Assembly: GCA_003194525.1 (NCBI GenBank)
Contig: NBIV01000070.1
Coordinates: forward strand, 62,001 to 126,000
Direction: 5' to 3'
DNA: 64,000 bases
Origin: Gracilariopsis chorda
Lineage: Eukaryota > Rhodophyta > Florideophyceae > Gracilariales > Gracilariaceae
Below, piece after piece: positions 11,501 to 21,679 of the stretch (the first letter of the stretch is position 1; every line of letters begins with the position of its first letter). The position numbers and the translations under genes are program-made. The notes under the pieces were generated by a model that saw only the letters and a program-made list of their open reading frames with translations, did not search any database and was not told where the DNA came from.

Positions 11501-12295
11501 ATTTGGCTATCTACATGAGCTGAGTTGAGTTTATTTATGCCGTTTGGTATCTGTTCTTGGCTTAGGTCTTCTGATAAACTTGCATTTGGTTTTAATATTT
11601 TTTTGGGGGTGTGCTGTTGAGGTTCATTTCCAGGGTTTTGTGTTCAGTGGCCTTAGTCATGTGTTGAAGCAACACGCAAAACTCAGCAGCCGTGAGGGGA
11701 ATGTGCGGGAAAAGTCAAACTTTAGGCAAAACGAGTTGTTGTACGGGGCATTTTGGCGGAAAGGATAGACGGTCTGCAGTGATTAGGGGGAAGAGATATA
11801 CTTTAATTGCATAAATGTGCCAAAGAATCGGATAGCGCCGGCGCTAAAAGTGTCTGAAAACTGCGTCCGGATTTACACACTTTTTGCGTCTACGCTATAG
11901 TTTTAGTGCCAGAAAAGGCGTTGGAGGCCTTTTCTACAGTAGGCCATCTCACGATGCATTCTGTCTAGGATACCCAGATATCGGGGAATTTCCCATTTCC
12001 TAATACACTTTCAGAATTGTCCAAAATCCCTCTTATTTTGGGGTTGCTTCAGAGCGACCCCAACTTCTGACCCACGCTCGACCCACATCTTCCTCCCACA
12101 TGGACAGTCAAACGCCCCGAGGCTGGCCAATCGCCATCGCCAATGTTGTCCTTGAAGACGACATCTGCATTGAGAATTTTTGTTACTGACCTACTATCCT
12201 CAACACAATCACTCTCTACAGTAGCCTTGACAACGACACACAAGCATGGCGGATGCAAAGTCCGTTTGTGGGAGCTTCGACGAAATTAGCCGACA
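11501..12295. other. Non-coding stretch before the Harbinger relic
   Basis: No gene is recognised. The palindrome GCGCCGGCGC lies near 11836. It may contain the left end of the Harbinger element, but I could not find a convincing terminal inverted repeat. Confidence 0.35.
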
Positions 12296-13342
12296 TTGTT
12301 TTTTGATTACGCCTTAAGCAGAGACTTCCTTGGAAGCTCTTCTTGGCGCAGTAACTTCAGGATTGTACACCCTCTTTTCAATCAAATTGCAAATACACTA
12401 CGTTCTGCTGTCGAAAAGAATAACACGAGATTTCGCCATGCACGTAGAGCAGAAATCAAGATAGCCGCCTTTATGCTCTATTGAAGTGGTGCAGCCTGTG
12501 ATAAAGCAGCACCATAGCTTGGAATTCGTCCCAGCACAGTTTCATTGGCTGTTAGTTCTGTTTCAGAGGCGACTATTACGTAATACGAAAACAAAATTGC
12601 GTTTCCAACCAAGGAAGCTGACATTGCCGCAGCAATGAAAGCTTTTCAAGAGCTATGTGTTCTTCCATACTGTGTCGGTGCTATAAACAGGACACAAATT
12701 AAGTGGACGGCCTGCCCTCAAAAACAATAATACGAATATCGATGCTACAAAGGATTTCCTAGTATTGTGCTTCTTGCAGTTGTGAGGTCTGACAGGAAGT
12801 TCATATACGCATAGATTGGCAAATCTGGGGTGCTTGGAGACTCCACAATATATGAGCGCTCAACGTTGAAGAGGAAAATAAGCGAAGGTGAATGGCTCGG
12901 ACCGGCTATACCACACTTGATAATTGCTAACGTTCCAGCTCGTCCCTATCTCATTGGAGACTGCACGTTTCAGCTAAGTGAAAATATGATGAATAGCTCC
13001 ACAGAGGCAGAGAAGAACGCAAACCCTGTGTTGTGAACTTGGGATAAAGTCGCATCCAAAACACGAAACCCAGTCGAATGCGCATTTGGCATGCTTAAGC
13101 ATCGGTTTCGTGTGCTGAAGGTCGGAGTTAAACTGCACCATGAGATCGAAATTGTTGTGCTGGGAATGGCCTGTCTCCTCTTGCACAATATGTGCATAAA
13201 AGATGGCGACTACGAAGAGGAGCTTCTGGCCCCGGATGAAACAGAAGACCCGTACGCCGTTGTTGCTCCAGAAACCCAAGCGGGCAAAAGGAAAAGAGAC
13301 GTTTTAGCCTTTTACATTACGAATGATTTCAGTACTGAGTAG
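12296..13342 (+). pseudogene. PIF/Harbinger transposase relic
   Basis: A single frame covers 12296-13342 with about six in-frame stops and no net frameshift. Family landmarks in order are: an N-terminal helical region; LGIRPSTVS (12518-12545, helix-turn-helix-like); CVGAINRTQI (12672-12701), where the first catalytic Asp of GAIDGT is Asn; FKG-like YKGFPSIVLLAVV; LGDSTIYERS; RPYLIGDCTF with the second Asp; NPVECAFGMLKHRFRVL (13069-13120) with the catalytic Glu; and LLHNMCI. Length and order agree with a DDE_Tnp_4-type transposase. Inactive. Confidence 0.85.
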
Positions 13343-13423
13343 ATATTGTTTAGAACTTTTCCATCAGCTTCTCGAGAACAGACCGCGTTTTCTCGCGTTT
13401 GTCATTGCAACGCTTCAGTTGAG

Positions 13424-13957
13424 CTATGAGAGAGGCGTTGGTTTCATCTTAATTCCTGATAAATTCCGCAAGAGCATTGTCTCGGGAGAGCTTAATTCTC
13501 TTTTTCGTAGTAGATTACGGGAGATCCATCCATGTGCTTCCGTCGTCTGTTGAGTAGTATGCTGGAGGATCATAGCAAGCCTTTCAATTTTCCAAATCGT
13601 GCATTTCTGCAAAGAACTCTGGCCTGTTGTACAAATCATCATCGTCACCATCACGTCCAGAAGCTCTGAGTTTTGTGACAAAGAATACTCTTGCTTAAAT
13701 ATCGTAAAATTCTTCTGCCATGCTTTGGCTGTTCTTCTAATCCCATACTCCTTTTCTGCCAGCTTAATAGCTTCGTTAAAAACAGTTTTAAGCCTCATTT
13801 TATGCGCTTTTTGGTCGCCATAACGGGCTTTCTTCATCATTTGAAAAAAGCACAAGAACAGTATCATTATCGTAGTGTTGGTTGTTATTATTTGGGAAGA
13901 GTTTTGGAGGCGTCTTGTTCGGTTGTTCGTGATTGGTAGACAGTGACTACGCTTCAC
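13424..13957 (-). CDS. Putative second ORF of the Harbinger element
   Basis: An open frame of 177 codons converges on the transposase relic, with 81 bases between the two stops. PIF/Harbinger elements typically encode a transposase plus a small Myb/SANT-like DNA-binding protein, and the orientation here fits that design. The sequence is basic and helical in its middle (KAHKMRLKTVFNEAIKLAEK, then a KAWQKNF motif) and carries acidic and Gln/Thr-rich parts later. I do not see the Trp spacing of a clear SANT repeat, so the assignment rests mainly on position. The first 40 residues may be spurious and the true start may be the Met pair near residue 40. It could also be decayed. Confidence 0.4.
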   Translation of the reverse strand: MKRSHCLPITNNRTRRLQNSSQIITTNTTIMILFLCFFQMMKKARYGDQKAHKMRLKTVFNEAIKLAEKEYGIRRTAKAWQKNFTIFKQEYSLSQNSELLDVMVTMMICTTGQSSLQKCTIWKIERLAMILQHTTQQTTEAHGWISRNLLRKRELSSPETMLLRNLSGIKMKPTPLS

Positions 13958-14502
13958 TGGTTGAAGCTAACGAAGCCAGAGAGCTTTGCTCTGGCGCATT
14001 GTCTTCATTGGAAATGTTGCAGCTTTGCGTTGGCACAGCAGAAGTTGAGTCTGCCGCTGTATGATTACCGATCATGATTGCGCACAGAATAACTCGAAGT
14101 GCTAGATGCAATTGATGGCCGCCACAAGGCTTATGTCATGGTTATATGGATGCTTACGCATTACTAGGCGGGATAGGTTGTGTTGATTGAAATGGGTTCT
14201 TACTGGGTACAAAGCGTTTCTATATTACGGTGGAAATAGGGTTGTCGAGCAAAAAATGTCCTCTGGACATTTCGGTGGAAAATACTGTCCCGTTGTGACT
14301 TCTCCATATCCTACAGTCCGCGAAACAACATTAAATACACGCAGCACTCTTAAATACTTTGCGTCTTTCTCTCCGTTTGTGGCCATGTAGCCTTGGTCAA
14401 TGTAGAGGCTATTTAATCCTAACCGAACCCTCTAACTCACCACTTTGCACGAGGCAGAATATCACTTTACCAACAAAAAAAACTTCTCTACACCCTTTGA
14501 AA
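13958..14502. other. Non-coding stretch between two DNA transposons
   Basis: No gene is seen. A small perfect hairpin CCAGAG/CTCTGG with a 7-base loop sits near 13976-13994 just past the Harbinger second ORF and might be near that element's end. Confidence 0.35.
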
Positions 14503-15722
14503 CAGGGATAAATAGAAAAAAAAAATAAATACACTTCTAAAAAACTGCGCCATATTCAAATCACCTTAACCGTTCCCTAGATATTTACCACCATCAAATA
14601 AGCTATTGTTTGCTACATCTTGACGACTTTATCCCAGCCATTTGCAAAAAAAAAGCATGGCTGAACGCCCTCGTCTTTCTGAGTTCGAACAAGGCCAGAT
14701 TCATGCCCTGAGACATGAACGAATGTCTCTTCAACAAATTGCTGACACTATCAACCGCTCTCCAGGAGCAGCAAAATCATTACTGAGACGCAAAACGACA
14801 TTTAAACCGCATGGAAACGTCAAGACAAAGTCCAAGATGTCAGCGCAACAGAAGAGAGCACTAGTAAGAAAATCCTGCAAAGTAACTCAATCTGCTTCTC
14901 AAATTAAATCTTCGCTCAACTTACCCATCAGAGTGCAAGGAGTTCAGCAGTTACTATCTCAATGTGAACATCTTCAATATTCCAAACTGGAAACCGGTCC
15001 ATTAATGACTCAGAAGCATAAACCTGCACATATGTAATACGCAAGTCGTAATATATCTCATGGGGACTATTTCTGGTGCAAGGTAGTTTTCAGCGATAAG
15101 AAGAAGTTTATTCTAGATGTACTGTATGGATTCGCATACTATTGGCATGATCTTCGGAAGGAACTTCAACGATTTTATAAGCGTCAAAATCGAGGAGATA
15201 TGGTTATGATAGGGGGAGCAATATCTTTCCATGAAGTCTGCCATTGTGTTTTTATTACTGGAAATCAGAATTTTACAAAGTAATGTGAGAGACTAGAGTC
15301 TAATCTACTACCAGGCGTAGGTGGTGTTTTTGTCGAAGAACGGACTTGGCACTTTTAACAGGATAATGCGTCAATACAAACCTCTATCAAGACGAGAAAT
15401 TGACTGCCTTCCAACAATAAACTCGTTTTAACGTGGCTTGCAAAGTCCCAGGAATTGAAAATTATTAAAAATGTGTCGGGAGTTATGGCTAGGCGTGTTT
15501 ATGCACGTGGGTAGTAGTATTTTAATGTAACTGAGGTTAAGAACGATATCACTGCTGTATGAGACGATATAGCTGGAGATTATCTTCAACAGCACTACAG
15601 GTCTATACCGAGAAAGCTATTTGCTGTTATGAATAAAAGGGGGGGTCCTACTAAGTACTAGGCTATGCGTAGATGCACGTAAAGTAAAGTGTATTTATTG
15701 TTTTTTCGTTTAGTTACAACTG
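14503..15722 (+). mobile_element. Tc1/mariner element relic with terminal inverted repeats
   Basis: The ends carry an inverted repeat. The innermost 13 bases are perfect: AATAAATACACTT at 14524-14536 and its complement at 15687-15699. The similarity extends outward through an A-rich stretch to CAG at 14503 and CTG at 15722. Total length of about 1.22 kb and an internal transposase of about 334 codons are normal for the superfamily. The expected TA target duplication is not visible at these borders. Confidence 0.7.
14657..15661 (+). pseudogene. Tc1/mariner transposase relic
   Basis: The frame runs from ATG at 14657 to TAG at 15659-15661 without any net frameshift but with seven in-frame stops (15035, 15281, 15356, 15401, 15512, 15515, 15560). 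The N-terminus has a helix-turn-helix (LSEFEQGQIHALRHERMSLQ then IADTINRSPGA). The catalytic core starts at FSDKKKF (first Asp), followed by YYWHDLRKE, QDNASIQTS (second Asp) and SQELKIIKNV, where the third acidic residue of the usual PIEN is Lys. Several stops fit Trp or Gln codons changed by single transitions. Inactive. Confidence 0.85.
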
Positions 15723-16219
15723 TTTCGTAGCTATAAGTATAGATATGGTGTACGTGTTCGACAGGCGACCGGGGGTTTTATATTTACCTATTCACTACCT
15801 CGGTTTCCGGTTGGGAGTGCGAGAATGGTCTGGTATGTGGGGAGAAAGAAAGCAGAGTAGGGTGTGTTTATTATCGTTTCGCGCACTGTAATGTAGAAAG
15901 GGCCTCAGAAGGAATAGGTTTGCCAGTGCCGGGAATTTTGCCATAAAAAACTGAAATAGAGCCACGTTAGAGATGCTCTTATTTTTGAGGGCTGCTAAAC
16001 ATTCGCGGAGAACGGTAAGGTTAGAATGATACTATCTACGACGACATTAGTGACGCTTCTAGAAATTATCCGCGTGTAAACAGCGATGCAATACTAGAGG
16101 CCTGATGTATCACAAGGAGAACAGACCGATAACCCGTTTGTTCCCATTCTGAGAGAAGAATCTCTTTGCTTCAAAAAGTAATCAACGGCGGCTATTCCAA
16201 CTGTTTGGACACATCTGCT
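15723..16219. other. Non-coding stretch
   Basis: Nothing recognisable lies between the mariner relic and the stop of the synthetase-like gene. It would hold the 3' untranslated region of the minus-strand gene. Confidence 0.4.
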
Positions 16220-17263
16220 TCATGTGTGGTACAAATCGCTCTGCTTGGTTTCGAACATCATACCACGCGCACGAAGTTGTGCGTGCATGTACTCAATGGA
16301 ATAACTGCGGAAGAGTCGAAACGGCTGAGCAATCCAAGAAGCAACCTCATCATACAAAGCCTCAATACCGCCATGCTTAGAAAGCAAGGTATCTACTTCG
16401 AGCATGTATGCCAAGCCCGCTTGTCGCAAATACTCATAAGCGCCCTTTTGTACATAGAGGCTTTTGGAGAGCTTTGCGCCGGACCAATCAACAATCTGTG
16501 GCGCGTATATAATGAGCGGCGCTTGTGCAGGAGTTTCCAACAAACGCCACATGAGCTGCTCCTGGTAGAAGCCCGCATAGTCTGATCCGGTGCACATGAG
16601 CCAAGAGCGAGAGGTGTCTTGACTGCAAATAAGAATGCGCATCAAGTTGCGTAGTGGCGTGTTGAAACCAAGGCGCTGCACATGATCGCGGGATTTAAGG
16701 TTAACCACATAGGCACCATGATGCGGACACAAGAATTTGATAGTACCTTTCTCTTCATAACAATTGTGAATACCCTTCTTATCCGCCAAACCGCAAGAGG
16801 GCTCAGGACAAGCAGCTCGAATACCCAGTTTATGAGTCTCTGGGGAGAGATGCGGTCCCAAGCTGTGACGCTTGTCAATAAGGGATTGCAAAATGGGCAC
16901 AAAATGCGGGCTGTCACGCCAAAACTGCTGCGTAAGAAGCTCGAAGGGAACGTCAGAAAGTGCGGACAAGCGTTTCAAGATGGATGTGAAAAAAGTGTGA
17001 TTGCTGTTCATGCTACCGGTGTGAAGAAGACTCTTCTGGTAGAGCACTCCGTCGATGATGCGATCTGCATTGGCACAAGGCGCCGTCTCAACGAACAAGA
17101 GCTTGATGCATACATTCCGAGAGCACTTCGTGCGCAGTGCTTGGGCGAGAGCGAAAGCTGTTGCGAAAGTAGTAATGTTTCCAAGATGAGGCGAGCTGTT
17201 CGGTTGTGAGCCGATGTGAATGGTGAGATGTTTGGTGCATTGTGCGTTTATGTAAGACACCAA
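16220..17263 (-). CDS. Stand-alone class I lysyl-tRNA synthetase-like protein
   Basis: The protein has the two signatures of class I aminoacyl-tRNA synthetases: a HIGH-type motif (HIGSQPNSSPHLGN, about residues 16-29) followed by a Rossmann-like segment, and a KMSKS-type motif (GAKLSKSLY, about residue 270). Between them is a likely zinc site (CPEPSCG ... NC ... LCPHHG). The overall order resembles the catalytic half of archaeal-type class I LysRS. At about 350 residues it lacks the helical anticodon-binding part of a full enzyme (over 500), so charging a tRNA in the normal way is doubtful. Similar short proteins exist in fungi; their role is unknown to me. The reading frame opens at TTG at 17263 with no ATG ahead of the HIGH motif; an ATG in another frame at about 17333 suggests a frame break or sequence error in the first 30 codons. 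It is divergent from the ASCH gene at 17853. Confidence 0.8.
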   Translation of the reverse strand: MVSYINAQCTKHLTIHIGSQPNSSPHLGNITTFATAFALAQALRTKCSRNVCIKLLFVETAPCANADRIIDGVLYQKSLLHTGSMNSNHTFFTSILKRLSALSDVPFELLTQQFWRDSPHFVPILQSLIDKRHSLGPHLSPETHKLGIRAACPEPSCGLADKKGIHNCYEEKGTIKFLCPHHGAYVVNLKSRDHVQRLGFNTPLRNLMRILICSQDTSRSWLMCTGSDYAGFYQEQLMWRLLETPAQAPLIIYAPQIVDWSGAKLSKSLYVQKGAYEYLRQAGLAYMLEVDTLLSKHGGIEALYDEVASWIAQPFRLFRSYSIEYMHAQLRARGMMFETKQSDLYHT

Positions 17264-17852
17264 GTCGTTGCGAAAGAGTAGGACGCGGCGCCCTGGGGGT
17301 GATGCACGACAGAGTCGTGAAGAATGGCCATTGCATGGACGGTTGGCTTAATGGTTTACGCATGTTGTAATTCGACTAAGTTGTATGTAGATTGGGTGAA
17401 GGTATCTTAAGGCTGGATGAGTCCGCTCTAGGGATTATGTTGTGCCACGTTGTGCGAGACTTGTTGCCCGAGAAGGGGCCACGCAGGTCAACGCGTCATC
17501 GATCTTGAACAAATTTGTCTGTCCGTCGCTGACAACGCCGTGCAGCTCGCCTCCATACACGGATACCGGGGAGACCAACGGTAAGGAAATCGGGCAACTG
17601 TGAGCTTACCGATTTCGTCAGCTGGCGGAGATTAATTTCTGAATTGCTCTTTTCGCGCGCTCGGACCGAAACCGAAATGCATCCCACGCCGCTCGTACAC
17701 TTGGTACCGAAACACTTGCGCGCTGCTATCAGACGTGCATTCAAATCGCAAATGGCGCGCTTTTCGTGCACAACCACACCCACAGCCACGGCCAGTGCTA
17801 GGCGCTGCCCGTGCTGGCCTTCACCGTCGTCTCCAGTACGCCCATCGCAACC
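17264..17852. promoter_or_regulatory. Shared upstream region of two divergent genes
   Basis: The synthetase-like gene (minus) and the ASCH gene (plus) start on either side of this roughly 500-base stretch, so their promoters must lie here or overlap. I see no convincing TATA box. The part at 17264-17363 probably still encodes the N-terminus of the synthetase-like protein in a shifted frame. Confidence 0.4.
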
Positions 17853-18671
17853 ATGTCCATTTCAAACCCGCCATCCAAATGGCCTTGCTTTCGAAACCCC
17901 GCCAGCATACGCGCAGATATTCTCATGAGCATCAAGCCCGAACACATTCACAACATCTCCACAGGCGCCAAGAACCACGAATACCGCAAGTACCTCCTCC
18001 CGTCTTCAGTCAAACGCATCTGGTTCTATACATCCACGACCGTCGCCGCCTTCCAGTTCGTTGCGCTCATCAGCCCAGGGAAGCGTCCAGGCGAAGTGGC
18101 TGAGGACGGTGGAATTGGCAATGCTGACTTCAACGCCGGTCGAAAAGTGTCCAAATTCGGCTATGAGATCCGTAAGCTGTGGCAATTACGTTCTCCCATC
18201 ACCCTCGCCACCGCTAGAAAGAGAGCTTATATCAAGGCCCCTCCGCAAAAATACTCTTGGGCACCGCCAAACCTCTTGGCGGATTACCCCTTGGAGAAAC
18301 AACTGTGCGTGCTGGACAGGCGAACAAAGAAGCGCAAGCTTGCACACCTCACTGCTTCGGACGAAAATGATCCTTCACCTGCGAACTGCGTCAAGTATGA
18401 CGGTACCCTCGATGACATCGATGGGAAAGTCTCCTCCACAGATGCCGCCAACGCTATTGAAAATGTCACTCCGGAAGTGGTGAAAAAGAAACGCCGCATT
18501 GACCACACATCCGATGCTCAGCTTTCTCTCCATTCAGAAAGTCAAGTGCATACTCCTGCTGGACACGAAACTGCTCCTCTCCAAACATCAGAGCAATTTG
18601 TACACTCTCCCGTCACAGAGCCAGACCATGACAACAAGGTGGTTTCTGAACACGGACTCGAAAAAGAATGA
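17853..18671 (+). CDS. ASCH/PUA-like domain protein with basic, Ser/Thr-rich tail
   Basis: The N-terminal 130 residues fit the ASCH superfamily, a PUA-like fold tied to RNA binding, and in bacteria to hydrolysis of a modified cytidine. Landmarks: SIKPEHIHNI then GAKNHEYRKYLLP, RIWFYTSTT, FQFVALISPGKRPGEV and GNADFNAGRK, then YEIRKLWQLRSPITL. Family members in fungi commonly start at M-x-SIKPEH, so the start may be ATG 17925 instead of ATG 17853; a GTG at 17811 opens the frame. The C-terminal half is low in hydrophobics, has a KKKRR cluster (about 18484-18495) that could act as a nuclear signal, and is probably disordered. No intron is needed. The gene is divergent from the synthetase-like gene, so both may be co-expressed. 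Confidence 0.8.
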   Translation: MSISNPPSKWPCFRNPASIRADILMSIKPEHIHNISTGAKNHEYRKYLLPSSVKRIWFYTSTTVAAFQFVALISPGKRPGEVAEDGGIGNADFNAGRKVSKFGYEIRKLWQLRSPITLATARKRAYIKAPPQKYSWAPPNLLADYPLEKQLCVLDRRTKKRKLAHLTASDENDPSPANCVKYDGTLDDIDGKVSSTDAANAIENVTPEVVKKKRRIDHTSDAQLSLHSESQVHTPAGHETAPLQTSEQFVHSPVTEPDHDNKVVSEHGLEKE

Positions 18672-19155
18672 CGAATGACCACTAGCGTCAATCTCCTCGT
18701 GCTGTCAACGAATAGAAAATCCAAAAGAGCCAACGGAGTGTTCGTAAGGCTACGTGTACCGCGTACGCACCCCATTCTGTAAAACGGTTGATCCGATCAC
18801 AATTCACTGTTCAAACCCACAGAGTTATAAAAGCCCATAGCCTCAAGCACCTTTTCTGCTTTTTGTATTCACATTTCGGAACGTTGTTCTTCCCGCACCT
18901 TTTTGTAAACTGGAGCACGGTGTCAATTGGACATTTCGATCATGATGATAATGTGTAAGTGCAGACGTTTTGTAGGGTTACACTTCACTTGCCCCTTTAT
19001 GAGAATGCCAGATTGTGTCAATCGCGAATTGTTGAATAGCGTCCAGGCATATTAGCATTACCACACTTTTGGTTTCAGTCCATCTTTTTGTGCAATCCGG
19101 ATTTACTAACCACACTGCGTAGATCTCGATACGAACGTAATCATTTTTAACAACC
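18672..19155. other. Non-coding stretch
   Basis: No gene is seen. It should contain the 3' end of the ASCH transcript and any promoter of the decayed gene that follows. Confidence 0.4.
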
Positions 19156-20028
19156 ATGGGACTTCGACGTAAATTCCTGCTGCTGCTGTCGCTCTTATTT
19201 TTTCCATGCATCTGCCTCAAGATACTCATACTCTTTCTTCGTTTACTTCTTGCCTGCTCCAGTGTGCTTTTCAACACACTGTATGATCCGAATAATAATC
19301 GAAGAGGGCGTGAAGGGTGATCCGAACCCTATTTCAAGCTTTTCTCGCGCGGCTATTCATGATTGCATTACGGCAACCACCTCAAAGCCACATTCAGGAT
19401 GTAATGCCAGTCTTCGACTGGATGAAGAAATCAACAACATGGAAAGCGACGGTCTGGAATCACCTGTAAATTTTCTCCGCCTACATTTTCCGGTGATGGC
19501 AAACCAACTATATGCGTTGTTCGCTGATGGACCCCAGCTCGGAGCAGAAGTGGCTATGAATGTTTCAAGTGGGCCCAATGTAATAGGGAAGCTTGTGAGT
19601 AGTGCAAAACCTCGTGTAGTCGATGATGGACGAGACACGGTAGATGGAGAGCTTCCTTCAACATTAGAGAGATGGCAGTTTTCAAGCGTTGGTATACATG
19701 CTCTTGGAGCTTTTGAGGATGATAATGACAATCAAAAGAAGCCGTTTACGACAAACGAAACTAGTTATAGCATTGACTACCCTGTTAATCTTGTTCAGAG
19801 GATTGACACGAAGAAGAACATGTAAGGTTTTCACACCCTAGCGAGTGCTTTGGAACTGCTGAGTAATACTGACTCAATGTTCTGGTTGAAGTACTACGCT
19901 GGTCACGCTGAAGCTGGATACTTAAGGAGACTTGGAAGGTTGCGCCTGCTCATCGATTACAAAAGATTTCTAAAGGAGCTGGCCGGCATAAAGGGATCTA
20001 CCCTGCCCTTAACTTCTAAGGAGAAGTA
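19156..20028 (+). pseudogene. Decayed gene with an N-terminal membrane anchor
   Basis: ATG at 19156 opens 54 codons of a basic start (MGLRRK) and two Leu-rich hydrophobic stretches, the look of a signal anchor, ending at TGA 19318-19320. A frame one base over then runs from about 19250 to TAA 19823-19825 and, in that same frame after the stop, on to TAA 20026-20028. The last piece has FWLKYYAGHAEAGYL and a basic C-terminus. A type II anchor followed by a soluble domain is typical of Golgi enzymes such as sulfo- or glycosyltransferases, and the last segment faintly recalls LicD/fukutin-type transferases. That identification is weak. One frameshift and one stop make it a probable pseudogene. 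Confidence 0.4.
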
Positions 20029-20105
20029 ATGTTCTGTCGCGAATTAATGATAAAAACGAGCGAGCGACTTCTAAATTCTTCAAAGTGGATGAGGAAGTGT
20101 AGAAG

Positions 20106-20230
20106 GGTATGTATGTATGTATGTATTTTTACGGGCGCACGCCACTAATTCCGACAGCGTGGTAGGAACTCTTGTTGATGAATCCCTCTCTCCACAAGAA
20201 TTCCAACAACCTTTCTGGCCTGGGTCTCCA
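20106..20230 (-). repeat. Dispersed repeat end with (GTAT)n microsatellite, copy 1
   Basis: The stretch after GTATGTATGTATGTAT (20109-20124) shares GGGCGCAC...CTAATT.CGAC..CGTGGTAG with 22446-22485. On the minus strand the shared part is followed by a simple repeat, as at the 3' end of a SINE or LINE. No protein-coding part is visible. Confidence 0.45.
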
Positions 20231-20239
20231 AGAGAGATC

Positions 20240-21679
20240 GACAACCAGTCCACCGTGTAGAAGGGTAATGTTTTAAAAGTTGGATCAAAGAAATTGGATG
20301 GCAATGATTTGCCAAAGAACTGATTAACAAGTGCGCACAATCGCTGAACGAAGTGACCAAATTATGGAGTCCCACACGTCGCACCCATATCACAAGTTTT
20401 GTCTACACCTGACTCTGCCTCCCATCGAACTGTGGTGAGACGAATCACTGACAGTGGCGCATGAATAGTCTAGACTGTCTCTTTCAACAGACAGTGCAGA
20501 GTTTACTTTAGCCTTGCTAGAGAGAGTAAGCAATAGAGACCAGTGGCAAGAATTCCAAGGCTACTGACGAACAAAGACAACATCCCACGTTAAGTCTCTT
20601 TTTCTTCGTGGGTATTACATCTAAGGGCACACTTAGGAACAAAATATCTGAGCTATGAAACGTCTTTGGTCTGCCCTGAACCTTTGGAAAGAATGAATTC
20701 ACTGGGGTACAAGCCGATCCGCCTTCACGAGGTGTATCCGTCCTCCTTCCGCCAAAGAAGGAAGCGAAATGGACAGGCGATTGGGTCTCTCACGGAGATC
20801 AACAGCTTTTCAGCCTTCAGAATTCACTGGAAACCGAATCGCAACTCTTAAACTACTCTGTCCTAATATTGGCGAAGAAAATCGAGTTTGACAGAGTTTA
20901 AGGGCGCCGCTGATCCTACCAACTGACATATAGGTAAAAAAGCACAACGTTGCGAGAGTGCTAAGCAAACTAGAAACTACCAACAATGCAGATGCCAAAG
21001 ATCTAGCACAAGCCAAGCTGGGCTGTATATACAAAGTTATACACATTGGCATGGCTTTAGTGCTATGGGACGGGAGAGCCGACGTTAGGATTAGAAGCTC
21101 CACCACTGCCATCATTTAGTGCTTGCTTTGCTGTCTTGCTTTCCTTCTATTTTCCTTTCTTCCCTCTGATCTCCTCCGGCCTTGCGTCCTTCATTCTTTC
21201 TTCTCCGTCAAGGATCTCCTCATTTTCCTATACAGCCTTGGCCGTTGCAACTCCGAAGAGCACATGAGCTTAATTGATGCCATTAATGTCGAGACTGTAG
21301 CAAAATTCTGCGTTTATTTGTGAACGGAACCGGATCCAACTCTCAGCCAGCCGGCGAACAGCCCAGGTGAAGCCGTCAATGCTGCGAAGTCCAGGTCTGC
21401 TGCATGCATTACGTTTGGAACGGCACACAGGTGTCAAACTGCCGCACAAAGAGCTTCTGCTAAGACAAGAGAGCACATTGGTAAACAAACGCTATTGTTT
21501 TGTTAGACATAGACGATCTCTAGGTCCCCACACCATAAAACAAATCGTCAAGGGCGCCAATGATTTTTCATATTATCCTCCTTTTGCCGCCTTTCTTATC
21601 GATCAAATAGAATCCTAGTTTCATATATCTTCGTCAGTCACCAATTGTCTACTGAAATATCAGTAATATGGACGAACGA
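20240..21679. other. Gene-poor stretch
   Basis: No gene is recognised. Short open frames are present but none has family motifs, a convincing start or conserved neighbours. Confidence 0.4.

Noticed and set aside
16682-17209. 175-codon plus-strand ORF
   Set aside because: Antisense shadow of the synthetase-like gene, whose minus frame has the catalytic motifs.
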